Source: Herbaspirillum hiltneri N3
Lineage (GTDB): Bacteria; Pseudomonadota; Gammaproteobacteria; Burkholderiales; Burkholderiaceae_D
Assembly (NCBI RefSeq): GCF_001267925.1
Contig: NZ_CP011409.1
Coordinates: 868,001 to 932,000, forward strand
Reading direction: 5' to 3'
DNA: 64,000 bases
Part shown: in pieces, positions 45,623 through 55,133 of the stretch
How positions within the stretch are numbered: position 1 is the first letter of the stretch
How the letters are laid out: each line of letters begins with the position of its first letter
The notes under the pieces: model-generated
Databases searched by the model: none
The model's input: only the letters and a program-made list of their open reading frames with translations
What the model was told of the DNA's origin: nothing
Program-made: the position numbers and the translations under genes

Positions 45623-47731
45623 TCATTCCTCGCCTGGCACGGCAATGCCGAGTGTGTGCATCAGGTGAGCTTGCGCGCTGAATGCAGCCTGGCGCGTCCG
45701 TGGTTTCTTCTGTACATAGACGCCGTCGCAGTTCAGGTGCCAGGCGTTGGTATTGTCCTTCAGGTAGGGATCGAGGCCTTCCGTGATGATGCGTTTCTTG
45801 AGCGACTTGTCCAGAATCGGGAACGCCACTTCGATGCGGCGGAACAGGTTGCGGTTCATCCAGTCGGCGCTCGACAGATAGACGTCGTGCGCCAGGTCGT
45901 TGCGGAAATAATAGATGCGCGAGTGTTCCAGGTAGCGGCCGATCACCGAGCGCACGCGGATGTTTTCAGACAGACCGGCCACGCCCGGACGCAGCGCGCA
46001 GGCGCCGCGCACGATCAGGTCGATCTTGACGCCGTCGGCCGAGGCCGCATACAGCGCACGGATCACCGACTCGTCCAGCAAGGCGTTCATCTTGGCGATG
46101 ATGCGCGCCGGCCGGCCTTCCCGGGCGATCTGCGCTTCGTTGCGGATGGCGCGGATAATTTCCTTCTGCAGCGAGAACGGTGCCAGCCACAGATAACTCA
46201 GGGTGCGCGGCTTGGTCAGCGTGGTCAGGTGGATGAACACTTCGTTGACTTCGGCGGTCAGTTCGCGGTGCGAGGTCAGCAGGCCGAAGTCGGTATAGAA
46301 CTTGGTCGTGGTCGGGTGGTAATTACCGGTGCCGAGGTGAGCGTAGAAGTGCAGGGCATTGTCTTCGCGGCGGATCACCAGCGCAATCTTGGCGTGGGTC
46401 TTGAGGCCGACCACGCCGTAGACGACTTGCGCGCCGGCCTGTTCCAGCTTGACCGCCCAGTTGATGTTGGCTTCCTCGTCGAAGCGCGCCATCAGTTCCA
46501 CGATGACGGTGACTTCCTTGCCGCGCTGGGCGGCGTGGATGAGCGCTTCCATCAGGTCGGAGTTCATGCCGGTGCGGTAAATGGTTTGCTTGATCGCCAT
46601 CACGCTGGGATCTTGCGCCGCGGTGCGGATGAAATCCACCACCGGCTGGAACGACTGGAACGGATGATGCAGCAGCACGTCGCGCTTCTTCAGCACGGCG
46701 AAGATGTTTTCGTTCTGCAGGTGCGGCGGCAGCGTCTGCGCAAACGGCGGGAAGCGCAGCGCCGGCTCCGACACGAGGTCGACCAGTTCCGATAGGCGCA
46801 CCAGGTTCACCGGTCCCTTGACGGCATACAGGCGGTTGCGTTCGATCGAGAACTGCTCGAGCAGGAATTGCGCGAGGTGTTCGGGACAGTTGTTGGCGAC
46901 TTCGAGACGCACGCCGACGCCGAACTGGCGGCTCTGCAATTCAGTCTGCAGGGCTTGGCGCAAGTTCTTGACTTCTTCTTCGTCGACCCACAGGTCGCTG
47001 TTGCGCGTGACGCGGAACTGGGAATAGGCGGTGATTTCGCGGCCGGTAAACAATTCCGCAATATGCGCATGGATCACCGAGGACAGCAGGCAAAACGACA
47101 CGCCTTTCTTGTCCGACAGGCCGTCGGGCAGGCGAATCACGCGCGGCAGAACCCGCGGCGCCTTGACGATGGCGATCGCCGTGCCGCGGCCGAAGGCGTC
47201 CTTGCCGGACAGCTCGATAATGAAGTTCAGGCTCTTGTTCAGCACCTGCGGGAACGGATGGGCCGGATCAAGGCCGATCGGTGTCAGCAGCGGCCGCACG
47301 TTTTGCTCGAAGTACTGCTTGACCCAGGCGCGCTGCGCCTCGTTGCGGTCTTCGTGGCGCAGCAGGTGGATACCCTTGTGCGCCAGTTGCGGCAGGATGT
47401 CCTTGTTCAGCAATTCATACTGGCGCGCCACGATCTGGTGGCATTCGATGCTGGTGCGCTCCAGCGCCGCGCTCAGTTCAGGCGGATCGATGTGTTCGCC
47501 CTCGATGCGATTGGCCAGCAGGCTGGCGATGCGCACTTCAAAGAATTCATCGAGGTTGCTGCTGCAGATGCACAGATAGCGCAGACGCTCCAGCAGCGGA
47601 ATCTGCTTGTTCTCGGCCTGCGCCAGCACCCGGCGATTGAACGCCAGCTGGGACAGTTCGCGGTTGAGGTAAATGGCGGTCGGATTGATTTCTGTGTGTG
47701 CGTTATCGTCCGGTTTTTCTTTTCTGGTCAT
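45623..47731 (-). CDS. ppk: Polyphosphate kinase 1
   Basis: A 702-residue PPK1 that makes long polyphosphate from ATP. It opens with LNRELSQLAFNRRVLAQA, and the catalytic histidines are seen in KTHAKIALVIRRE (autophosphorylated site), FYAHLGTGNYHP and YLEHSRIYYF. The frame extends to 47827, but the Pho box and its -10 at 47766-47799 lie inside that extension, so the start MTRKEKPDDN at 47731 is preferred. It is divergent from pstS. Pho control links phosphate uptake to polyphosphate storage. Confidence 0.93.
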   Translation of the reverse strand: MTRKEKPDDNAHTEINPTAIYLNRELSQLAFNRRVLAQAENKQIPLLERLRYLCICSSNLDEFFEVRIASLLANRIEGEHIDPPELSAALERTSIECHQIVARQYELLNKDILPQLAHKGIHLLRHEDRNEAQRAWVKQYFEQNVRPLLTPIGLDPAHPFPQVLNKSLNFIIELSGKDAFGRGTAIAIVKAPRVLPRVIRLPDGLSDKKGVSFCLLSSVIHAHIAELFTGREITAYSQFRVTRNSDLWVDEEEVKNLRQALQTELQSRQFGVGVRLEVANNCPEHLAQFLLEQFSIERNRLYAVKGPVNLVRLSELVDLVSEPALRFPPFAQTLPPHLQNENIFAVLKKRDVLLHHPFQSFQPVVDFIRTAAQDPSVMAIKQTIYRTGMNSDLMEALIHAAQRGKEVTVIVELMARFDEEANINWAVKLEQAGAQVVYGVVGLKTHAKIALVIRREDNALHFYAHLGTGNYHPTTTKFYTDFGLLTSHRELTAEVNEVFIHLTTLTKPRTLSYLWLAPFSLQKEIIRAIRNEAQIAREGRPARIIAKMNALLDESVIRALYAASADGVKIDLIVRGACALRPGVAGLSENIRVRSVIGRYLEHSRIYYFRNDLAHDVYLSSADWMNRNLFRRIEVAFPILDKSLKKRIITEGLDPYLKDNTNAWHLNCDGVYVQKKPRTRQAAFSAQAHLMHTLGIAVPGEE

Positions 47732-47765
47732 GCGCCGATCCCATTGGTGTTCATAGCTTTTTCGC

Positions 47766-47799
47766 AGTGTAGGGGGGCTGTATGACAAGTTAATGACAA
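47766..47799 (-). promoter_or_regulatory. Pho box and -10 of ppk
   Basis: On the minus strand TTGTCAT-TAAC-TTGTCAT (47799 down to 47782) gives two identical 7-base units with a four-base spacer. After ten bases comes TACACT (47771-47766), a plausible -10. The ppk ATG lies 35 bp further on. This is the best Pho box in the window. Confidence 0.8.
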
Positions 47800-47951
47800 G
47801 GCCGGAGCGCTTTGTCACAAACGCCATATCCCATGCGCATCTGCATTTCCGTCTGGAAATTGTCTCGCTATCCCTGATTCTAACGCCGTCCGCACGCCGA
47901 TTTCATTGTTGTCCGTCAAGCAATCCCTTCTTTTCCCTTTATGACAAGGGC

Positions 47952-47985
47952 GGGTCATAAACTCGTCACATTTGCTGGTTAAAGT
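47952..47985 (+). promoter_or_regulatory. Pho box and -10 of pstS
   Basis: GGGTCAT-AAAC-TCGTCAC (47952-47969) keeps the GTCA core of both half-sites at 11-base spacing. TAAAGT follows ten bases later (47980-47985). The rest of the ppk-pstS gap (47732-48116) holds a further ATGACAA half-site at 47941 and no gene. Confidence 0.65.
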
Positions 47986-48116
47986 TCACCCCGTCCCAGG
48001 AACTCATTCCATCAGTTCCGCAGGTTTCTTTATAAATTCCGTCAGCAGTGCAGTAGGACGGCAATTTATGAAATGGGTTCTTCGACAAACTATCTCGTCA
48101 AACAAAGGAGCAAGAC

Positions 48117-49166
48117 ATGGGGTTCAATCACATTCTTAAATCTGTTGCAGTGGCAGTGTGCGGCACGGTCGCATTTTCCGCCGCAGTGCATGCAGCAGAA
48201 ATCACCGGCGCAGGCGCATCGTTCCCATACCCGATCTACGCCAAGTGGGCGGAGTCGTACAAGGCGGCCACCGGCAACAGCCTGAACTACCAATCCATCG
48301 GCTCCGGCGGCGGCATCAAGCAAATCAAGGCCAAGACCGTTGACTTCGGCGCATCCGATGCACCGCTGTCGCAAGCCGATTTGGAAGCTGACGGCCTGAC
48401 GCAATTCCCGGCAGTGGTCGGCGGCGTGGTTCCGGTCATCAACCTGGAAGGTACGACACCAGGCCAGGTCAAGCTGTCCGGTCAAGTGCTGGGCGACATC
48501 TACGCCGGCAAGATCACCAAGTGGAATGCTCCTGAAATCGCTGCCCTGAACGCAGGCGTCAAGCTGCCGGCAGAAGACATCACCGTTGTGTACCGTTCCG
48601 ACGGTTCGGGCACATCGTTCGTGTTCACCAGCTACCTGTCGAAGGCCAATGCCGACTTCAAGTCGAAAATCGGCGCAGGCACTGCAGTGAAGTGGCCGGT
48701 TGGCGTGGGCGGCAAGGGTAACGAAGGCGTCGCCGCCAACGTGCAAAAGGTCAAGGGTGCAATCGGCTACGTCGAATACGCTTACGTGAAGAAGAACAAG
48801 CTGAACTACACCCAGCTGAAGAACAAGGACGGCGCTTTCGTGTCGCCTGACGACGCGACTTTCAAGTCGGCTACCGCCGCTGCCGACTGGGCCAAGACTC
48901 CAGGGTTCGCAGTTGACTTCACCGATGCAGCCGGCAAGAACAGCTGGCCGATCAGCAGCGCGACTTTCATCCTGTTGCACAAGGCGCAAGCTGCCGACGG
49001 CGCCAAGGGCAAGGAAGTCCTGAAGTTCTTCGACTGGGCATACAAGAACGGCGGCGCAGCTGCAGCCGATCTGGACTACGTGCCGCTGCCTGCCTCGGTC
49101 ACCAAGCTGGTTGAAGATTCCTGGAAAGCCAATATCAAGGACAGCTCCGGCAAGGCCATCTGGTAA
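48117..49166 (+). CDS. pstS: Phosphate ABC transporter substrate-binding protein PstS
   Basis: A 349-residue periplasmic protein. The signal peptide (LKSVAVAVCGTVAFSAAVHA) is cut before AEITGAGASFPYPIYAKWAESY, the standard PstS start. Phosphate contacts are in SGGGIKQIKAKTVDFGASDAPL and YRSDGSGTSFVFTSYLS. It captures inorganic phosphate for PstCAB. AAAGGAGCAAG precedes the ATG. It heads pstSCAB-phoU-phoBR behind a Pho box. The 90-bp gap to pstC may lower expression of the membrane genes. Confidence 0.95.
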   Translation: MGFNHILKSVAVAVCGTVAFSAAVHAAEITGAGASFPYPIYAKWAESYKAATGNSLNYQSIGSGGGIKQIKAKTVDFGASDAPLSQADLEADGLTQFPAVVGGVVPVINLEGTTPGQVKLSGQVLGDIYAGKITKWNAPEIAALNAGVKLPAEDITVVYRSDGSGTSFVFTSYLSKANADFKSKIGAGTAVKWPVGVGGKGNEGVAANVQKVKGAIGYVEYAYVKKNKLNYTQLKNKDGAFVSPDDATFKSATAAADWAKTPGFAVDFTDAAGKNSWPISSATFILLHKAQAADGAKGKEVLKFFDWAYKNGGAAAADLDYVPLPASVTKLVEDSWKANIKDSSGKAIW

Positions 49167-49269
49167 TCAGACTCAGCAAGAACCTGTAGTTCGGTAGTGC
49201 ATTGAATGATGTATAGCGGATTGCGGCGGCGTTCACCATCGCCGCAATCCGCACCAAATGGTGAAAATA

Positions 49270-50313
49270 ATGAGCTCAAACATCTCTGCCACGACCATGT
49301 CGAACACCGATTTAGGCAAGCCTCCCGCAGATAGCGCCATGCAACAAGCTCAGCACGCGCACGCAGCGCTGTTGGCGACCATGCGCAAGCAGCGCATTCA
49401 AGATTTCCTCTTTCATAAAGTCACGCTGATCTTCGCCTTGTCGGTACTGGTGATGCTCGGCGGGATTATTGTTTCCCTCTTCATCGGCGCCTGGCCGGCC
49501 TTCCATGAGTTTGGCCCGGGCTTCATCACGCGCGTGGAGTGGGATCCGGTCAATGACCAGTACGGCGCCGCGATCGCCATCGTCGGCACGCTGACGACGT
49601 CGCTGATCGCGCTGCTGATCGCGTTCCCGGTCAGCTTCGGCATTGCCCTGTTCCTCACCGAAATCTGCCCGAGCCGCCTGCGCCGTCCTCTCGGCACGGC
49701 AGTCGAACTGCTGGCCGGTGTGCCCAGCATCATCTACGGCATGTGGGGCCTGTTCGTGTTTGCGCCATTGTTCGCCGAATACGTCCAGCCGGCCCTGAAA
49801 GCCACCCTCGGCCAACTGCCTGTGATCGGCGCCTTGTTCCAGGGCCCGACCATGGGTATCGGCATCCTGACCGCCGGCCTGATCCTGTCGGTCATGATCA
49901 TCCCGTTCATCGCCTCGGTGATGCGCGACGTGTTCGAAGTGGTGCCGGCCGTGCTGAAGGAATCCGCTTACGGCCTCGGCTGTACGCGTTGGGAAGTGGT
50001 GCGCAAGGTGGTGCTGCCGTACACCAAGACCGGTGTGGTCGGCGGCGTCATGCTGGGCTTGGGTCGCGCCCTCGGCGAAACCATGGCGGTCACCTTCGTG
50101 ATCGGCAATTCCCACCGTCTTTCGTGGTCGCTGTTCGCCGCCGGCAACAGTATCGCTTCCACGCTCGCCAATGAAATCGCGGAAGCGTCGTCCAAGCTGC
50201 ACGTGTCGTCGCTGTTCGCCCTCGGTCTGATCCTGTTCGTGATCACCTTCATCGTGCTGGCCGTGGCGAAGGTCATGTTGATGGGTATGACACGCAAGGA
50301 AGGTGCAAAATAA
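49270..50313 (+). CDS. pstC: Phosphate ABC transporter permease PstC
   Basis: A 347-residue inner-membrane permease with six hydrophobic segments ([24 protein letters not shown] is the first). It has [21 protein letters not shown] and the coupling loop [44 protein letters not shown], characteristic of PstC. An ATG at 49258 is also in frame; GGTGA at 49260-49264 favours 49270, though both are weak. The last base of its stop is the first base of the pstA start, which suggests coupling. Confidence 0.93.
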   Translation: MSSNISATTMSNTDLGKPPADSAMQQAQHAHAALLATMRKQRIQDFLFHKVTLIFALSVLVMLGGIIVSLFIGAWPAFHEFGPGFITRVEWDPVNDQYGAAIAIVGTLTTSLIALLIAFPVSFGIALFLTEICPSRLRRPLGTAVELLAGVPSIIYGMWGLFVFAPLFAEYVQPALKATLGQLPVIGALFQGPTMGIGILTAGLILSVMIIPFIASVMRDVFEVVPAVLKESAYGLGCTRWEVVRKVVLPYTKTGVVGGVMLGLGRALGETMAVTFVIGNSHRLSWSLFAAGNSIASTLANEIAEASSKLHVSSLFALGLILFVITFIVLAVAKVMLMGMTRKEGAK

Positions 50314-51221
50314 TGAACCAACAAGTCACTCCGCAAGCCGGTGCGAAGGATGTCGCCGTGCCGCTGAACTCGCCGCTGAACCCGGTCTATCGCCGTCGCC
50401 TGCTGCAGCATCGCGTCGGCATGCTGTTCTCGTTCCTGGCGATGGCGGCCGGCCTGGCCGTGCTGGCCTGGATCCTGCTGACGCTGGTGATCAAGGGCTT
50501 CGGCGCACTCAACTTCGGCATGCTCACGCAAAACACGCCTTCGCCCGGCGGCGACGGCGGCGGCCTGCTTAATCCGATCATCGGCAGCTTGCTGATGGTG
50601 GGCCTGGGCACTGTGATCAGCACGCCGATCGGCATCCTGGCCGGCATCTACCTGGCTGAATACGGCGAAGAGAGCAAGCTGGCGCAGGTCACGCGTTTCG
50701 TCACCGACATCATGCTGTCGGCGCCGTCCATCGTCATCGGTCTGTTCGTCTACGCGATCTACGTCGCCAATGTCGGCCACTTCTCCGGCTGGGCCGGCAC
50801 CTTCGCGATTTCGCTGATTGCGATCCCGGTGGTGGTGCGTACGACCGACAACATGCTGAAGCTGGTGCCGAGCAGCCTGCGCGAAGCCGCCTTCTCGCTC
50901 GGCGCGCCGCGCTGGAAAGTAGCGATGATGGTGCGCCTGCGCGCCGTCAAGGCCGGCGTCGTGACCGGCGTGTTGCTGGCAGTGGCGCGCATCTCCGGCG
51001 AAACCGCTCCGTTGCTGTTCACCGCGCTCAACAACCAGTTCTTCAGCACCAACATGAACCAGCCGATCGCCAACCTGCCGGTGGTGATCAACCAGTTCGC
51101 CATGAGTCCCTACGACAACTGGGTAGCACTTGCATGGGGTGGCGCCTTGCTGATCACCTTCAGTGTGCTCGCGCTGAATATCCTGTCCCGCACCATGTTC
51201 AGCCAACGCGTCCCCGGTTGA
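50313..51221 (+). CDS. pstA: Phosphate ABC transporter permease PstA
   Basis: A 302-residue permease. It has LLNPIIGSLLMVGLGTVISTPIGILAGIYLAEYG and the coupling loop REAAFSLGAPRWKVAMMVRLRAVKAGVVTGVLLAVARISGETAPLLFTA, which distinguish PstA from PstC. It pairs with PstC to form the phosphate channel. One base overlaps the pstC stop (TAATG), a tight coupling. Confidence 0.94.
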   Translation: MNQQVTPQAGAKDVAVPLNSPLNPVYRRRLLQHRVGMLFSFLAMAAGLAVLAWILLTLVIKGFGALNFGMLTQNTPSPGGDGGGLLNPIIGSLLMVGLGTVISTPIGILAGIYLAEYGEESKLAQVTRFVTDIMLSAPSIVIGLFVYAIYVANVGHFSGWAGTFAISLIAIPVVVRTTDNMLKLVPSSLREAAFSLGAPRWKVAMMVRLRAVKAGVVTGVLLAVARISGETAPLLFTALNNQFFSTNMNQPIANLPVVINQFAMSPYDNWVALAWGGALLITFSVLALNILSRTMFSQRVPG

Positions 51222-51259
51222 TACCGGATAACCGATAAGCGAATCGACAAGTGAATACT

Positions 51260-52045
51260 ATGACTACGCAAACATCCGCAACAGCAGACAAGAAATCGAC
51301 CATCGAAATTTCGCAGCTGAATTTCTACTACGGCGGTTTCCAGGGCCTCAAGAACATCAACCTCAATATCTTCGAAGGCAAGGTCACCGCCTTCATCGGC
51401 CCGTCGGGCTGCGGCAAGTCGACCCTGCTGCGCACCTTCAACCGCATGTATGACCTGTATCCGGGTCAACGTGCCGAAGGCAAGATCATGTACGCCGGCA
51501 ACAACATCCTCGAACCGGGCCAGGACCTGAACATGCTGCGCGCCAAGGTCGGCATGGTGTTTCAGAAGCCGACGCCGTTCCCTATGTCGGTCTACGACAA
51601 CATCGCCTTCGGCATCCGCTTGTACGAAAACCTGCCCAAGGGCGAAATGGACGAACGCGTCGAATGGGCCCTGAACAAGGCCGCGCTGTGGGGTGAAGTC
51701 AAGGACAAGCTGAACAAGAGCGGCCTGTCCCTGTCGGGCGGTCAGCAACAGCGCCTGTGCATCGCCCGCGGCGTCGCGGTCAAGCCGGAAGTGCTGCTGC
51801 TGGATGAGCCGACTTCGGCGCTGGATCCGATCTCGACCGCCAAGGTGGAAGAGCTGATCGGCGAACTGAAGAACGACTACACCATCGCCATCGTGACGCA
51901 CAACATGCAGCAAGCGGCGCGCTGCTCGGATTACACCGCCTACATGTACTTGGGCGAATTGATGGAATTTGGTGAAACCGACCAGATTTTCATGAATCCG
52001 GCGCGCAAGGAAACCCAAGACTACATTACCGGCCGTTTTGGATAA
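51260..52045 (+). CDS. pstB: Phosphate ABC transporter ATPase PstB
   Basis: A 261-residue ATPase with Walker [28 protein letters not shown] after the Q-loop (a PstB signature), [29 protein letters not shown] and the switch histidine in [13 protein letters not shown]. It drives phosphate import. A GTG at 51251 opens the frame; the ATG at 51260 fits AAGTGA better. An imperfect 118-bp inverted repeat begins at the stop codon. Confidence 0.95.
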   Translation: MTTQTSATADKKSTIEISQLNFYYGGFQGLKNINLNIFEGKVTAFIGPSGCGKSTLLRTFNRMYDLYPGQRAEGKIMYAGNNILEPGQDLNMLRAKVGMVFQKPTPFPMSVYDNIAFGIRLYENLPKGEMDERVEWALNKAALWGEVKDKLNKSGLSLSGGQQQRLCIARGVAVKPEVLLLDEPTSALDPISTAKVEELIGELKNDYTIAIVTHNMQQAARCSDYTAYMYLGELMEFGETDQIFMNPARKETQDYITGRFG

Positions 52046-52162
52046 GGTACGGCATAAGCTACTGCGCGCACCGATCTCCGAGTGGCGATGCTCGCCGTAC
52101 CCCAGTACGGCTGCGCTTCTCACTCAGACCTCGGCGCTGCTCGCTACGCTTCTGCCGCACCT
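52045..52162. repeat. Large imperfect inverted repeat between pstB and phoU
   Basis: Outer arms AGGTACGGCATAAGC (52045-52059) and GCTTCTGCCGCACCT (52148-52162) match at 13 of 15 bases when paired. An inner perfect stem GCCGTAC/GTACGGC (52094-52111) has loop CCCA. The whole could fold as one long interrupted hairpin in the mRNA. Confidence 0.6.
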
Positions 52163-52213
52163 CTTGAGGCCAGCGGGTCATCAACAAATATTTTCTATTT
52201 TTAAGGACGTGAC

Positions 52214-52924
52214 ATGACAGGCGATCACTCTTCCAAGCAATACGATGCTGATCTGGAAACCATTCGTTCCAACGTGCTGGCCATGGGCGGCATGGTGGAG
52301 CGCCAGTTCCAGGATGCGATCGCGGCTTTCCGCAGCGGCAATCTGGAGTTGGCCGCGCGCGTGATGAAGGACGACGAGGCGGTCAATCGCCTGGAAGTCG
52401 AACTGGATGATGCCTGCAGCCACCTGATCGTGCGTCGCCAGCCGACCGCCAACGATCTGCGCACCGTGATGGCGACCATCAAGATCATCACCGATCTGGA
52501 ACGCGTCGGCGATGAAGCCACCAAGATCGCACGCAATGCGATCCACCTGCACAAGCGCGGCATCGGCCCGATCAATCACTACGAAACCGTGCGCGTCATC
52601 GCCGAAGAAGCGTCGGAAATGCTGCGCAGCGCGCTCGATTCGTTCGCCCGTCTCGATACCGACCAGGCGACCGCGCTGATCGCGCAGGACGCCAGCATCG
52701 ACCACGGCTTCCGTTCGATCACGCGCAGCCTGGCAACCTTCATGATGGAAGATCCGCGCACCATCTCGGCATCGATCGACACGCTGTGGGTGGCCAAGGC
52801 CATTGAGCGTATCGGCGACCACGCCAAGAACATCGGCGAATACGTGATCTACGTCGTCGGCGGCAAGGACATTCGTCACACCGACTTCGGTGCGGCCAAG
52901 ATCCTTGAAGCCGAAGAAGACTGA
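52214..52924 (+). CDS. phoU: Phosphate signalling regulator PhoU
   Basis: A 236-residue helical protein with two PhoU repeats. Each ends in the metal-binding pattern: DLERVGDEATKIARNA near residue 95 and AIERIGDHAKNIGEYVIY near residue 197. PhoU links the Pst transporter to PhoR and keeps the regulon silent when phosphate is plentiful. AAGGACGTGAC precedes the ATG. It lies 168 bp after pstB behind an inverted repeat, and 49 bp before phoB. Confidence 0.95.
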   Translation: MTGDHSSKQYDADLETIRSNVLAMGGMVERQFQDAIAAFRSGNLELAARVMKDDEAVNRLEVELDDACSHLIVRRQPTANDLRTVMATIKIITDLERVGDEATKIARNAIHLHKRGIGPINHYETVRVIAEEASEMLRSALDSFARLDTDQATALIAQDASIDHGFRSITRSLATFMMEDPRTISASIDTLWVAKAIERIGDHAKNIGEYVIYVVGGKDIRHTDFGAAKILEAEED

Positions 52925-52973
52925 TCGCGGAGTTTTCCTGACCTGCCACTGACCACTCCCGATAGCGCAAGCC

Positions 52974-53651
52974 ATGACCACCATCCTGATCGTTGAAGAC
53001 GAACCGTCGATTGCCGAACTGATAGCCTTCACGCTCAAGGAGGCGGGCTGGTCCAGCTTCGTCGTGTCCAATACTGCGGCGGCCTGGGAGTTCGTGCAGC
53101 GCCGCGCGCCGCAATTGGTGTTGCTGGACTGGATGCTGCCGGACCGCAGCGGCCTGCACCTGCTGTCGCGCATCCGCGGCGACCGCCAGTTGCAGCAGCT
53201 GTCGGTGATCATGCTGACCGCCAAGAGCATGGAAGAGGACAAGATCGCCGGCCTCGACAACGGCGCCGATGACTACATCACCAAGCCGTTTTCGCCGCGC
53301 GAGCTGACTGCGCGCATCAAAGCCTTGCTGCGCCGCAAGAGTCCCGAATTTGCGCAGGAAGAAATGCTCGTCGGTCCAGTCACGCTGGATCCGGCCAGTT
53401 GTTCGGTCGCCCTGAACGGCGACAAGATTGATATCGGCCATGCCGAATACAAGCTGCTGAAGTTCTTCATGGCGCATCCGGACCGCGTGTTTTCGCGCAG
53501 CCAGTTGCTGGATCGCGTCTGGGGCGACCATGTCGTCATCGAAGAGCGCACCGTCGACGTCCACGTCCTGCGCCTGCGCAAGGCCTTGCGCGAAGCCGAG
53601 CACCTGATCAAGACGGTGCGCAGCGTCGGTTACATGCTGTCGGCAAAATAA
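52974..53651 (+). CDS. phoB: Phosphate regulon response regulator PhoB
   Basis: A 225-residue OmpR-type regulator. The receiver has the acidic pair in VEDEPS, the phosphorylated Asp in VLLDWMLPD, and the conserved lysine in ITKPFSPRELTARI. The winged-helix domain ends in RTVDVHVLRLRKALREA and SVGYMLS. It binds Pho boxes such as the three seen in this window. It lies between phoU and phoR; the ribosome site is weak. Confidence 0.95.
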   Translation: MTTILIVEDEPSIAELIAFTLKEAGWSSFVVSNTAAAWEFVQRRAPQLVLLDWMLPDRSGLHLLSRIRGDRQLQQLSVIMLTAKSMEEDKIAGLDNGADDYITKPFSPRELTARIKALLRRKSPEFAQEEMLVGPVTLDPASCSVALNGDKIDIGHAEYKLLKFFMAHPDRVFSRSQLLDRVWGDHVVIEERTVDVHVLRLRKALREAEHLIKTVRSVGYMLSAK

Positions 53652-53743
53652 CAAAAACAGTACGGCGGTTCCGCAGGAGACGCGGGAACCCGAAAGACCT
53701 CTATACTGGACGCCTGTTCCAGTTCTAAACTAACGAGCACTAC

Positions 53744-55063
53744 ATGAGTCCACAACTGCTGTTTTGGGTTCCGGCGGCCTTGCGCTTCCTGATCTGCCTG
53801 ATTGGCGTCTGCGTCGTCTGGTTTTTCTTCGGTGCAACCGCCGGGCTGATCGTCGCCTTGGGCGGCATGGGCGCGCTGGCGTTTACCCAATTGCACTATC
53901 TGTTCCGCCTCGGCAGCTGGCTCGACAATCCCAGCCACGCCAAGTTGCCGGACGGGTGGGGCGCCTGGACCGACATTTTTGCGCGCTTGTACCGCATGCG
54001 CCGCGACGATGAAAAGAACCAGATCGAGCTGGCCGAATGGCTGGCGCGTTTCCGCCAGGCCATGAGCCTGCTGCCGGACGGCGTGGTGATCATGGACGAC
54101 GTGCTGTTCCTCGAATGGTGCAATCCGGCGGCGCAACGGCACCTGGGTTTGCAACTCGAGCGCGACAAGGGCATGCGCGTCACCAACCTGATCCGCAATC
54201 CCGCCTTCATCGACTACATCATCCTCGGCCGTTATGAGCAGCCGCTGGTGCTGAGCGTGCAGGAGCGCAAGCTGATCGTCCAGATCATTCCGTTCGAGAA
54301 CCGCCGCCAGATCCTGGTCACGCACGACGCCACCGAATCGGAGCGGATCGACATGATGCGCCGCGACTTCATCGCCAATGCATCGCATGAGCTGCGCACG
54401 CCGCTGACGGTCATCAACGGCTTCCTCGAGATCGCGCTGGCGCAGCCGAACCTCGACGCTGAAGTCCGCACCGCGCATCTCAAGCTCATGACCGAGCAGG
54501 GGCAGCGCATGCAGAACCTGATCGGCGACATGCTTACGCTGACGCGGCTGGAGTCGGTCGACTACCCGCTGCGTTCGGAACGCGTGCATGTGCGGCCGTT
54601 GCTGGAAGGCATCCTGGAAGAGGCCAAGGCGCTGTCGGCCGGCAAGCACCAGATCACGCTGGACGCCGACGGCCCCGATCTTCAGGGCAACGTCGACGAA
54701 CTGCGCAGCGCCTTCAGCAACCTGGTCTCGAACGCCGTGCGCTACACGCCGCAAGACGGCACCATCAAGTTGTACTGGGAGCGCAAGCCGGACGGCGGCG
54801 CGCAATTCGTGGTGCGGGACAACGGCATCGGCATCAGCCAGGAACATATCTCGCGCCTGACCGAGCGCTTCTACCGCGTCGACAAGAGCCGCTCGCGCGA
54901 AACGCAAGGCACCGGCCTGGGTCTCGCTATCGTGCGCCACGTGCTGCTGCGCCACCGCGCCACCCTGGGCGTGGAATCGGTGCCGGACAAGGGCAGCACC
55001 TTCACGGTGAGCTTCCCGGCGAATGTACTGATAGAGGAATTCGTGCCGGTGGAGAGCGCCTGA
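53744..55063 (+). CDS. phoR: Phosphate regulon sensor kinase PhoR
   Basis: A 439-residue histidine kinase. Two N-terminal hydrophobic segments (residues 5-50) with no periplasmic loop of note are followed by a charged linker and a PAS domain (LLPDGVVIMDDVLFLEWCNPAAQRHLG). The phospho-acceptor His lies in ANASHELRTPLTVINGFLE; the ATPase boxes are NLVSNAVRYTP, DNGIGIS and GTGLGLAIVRHVL. It controls PhoB through contact with PstSCAB and PhoU. It is the last gene of the operon, and a strong terminator follows. Confidence 0.94.
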   Translation: MSPQLLFWVPAALRFLICLIGVCVVWFFFGATAGLIVALGGMGALAFTQLHYLFRLGSWLDNPSHAKLPDGWGAWTDIFARLYRMRRDDEKNQIELAEWLARFRQAMSLLPDGVVIMDDVLFLEWCNPAAQRHLGLQLERDKGMRVTNLIRNPAFIDYIILGRYEQPLVLSVQERKLIVQIIPFENRRQILVTHDATESERIDMMRRDFIANASHELRTPLTVINGFLEIALAQPNLDAEVRTAHLKLMTEQGQRMQNLIGDMLTLTRLESVDYPLRSERVHVRPLLEGILEEAKALSAGKHQITLDADGPDLQGNVDELRSAFSNLVSNAVRYTPQDGTIKLYWERKPDGGAQFVVRDNGIGISQEHISRLTERFYRVDKSRSRETQGTGLGLAIVRHVLLRHRATLGVESVPDKGSTFTVSFPANVLIEEFVPVESA

Positions 55064-55089
55064 CTTGTAATCAGGAGTGTCACGGCATG

Positions 55090-55116
55090 AAAAAGCCCGC
55101 TTGGCGGGCTTTTTTC
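55090..55116. terminator. Bidirectional terminator between phoR and the TRAP genes
   Basis: AAAGCCCGC and GCGGGCTTT form a 9-bp stem with loop TTG, with a T run on both strands. It serves phoR and the convergent TRAP permease gene. Confidence 0.92.
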
Positions 55117-55133
55117 TTTGAGGTCTCGAGAAG

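Noticed and set aside
45596..46795. 399-codon + strand frame opposite ppk
   Set aside because: The minus strand shows all PPK1 catalytic histidines; the + frame has no ribosome site or domain.
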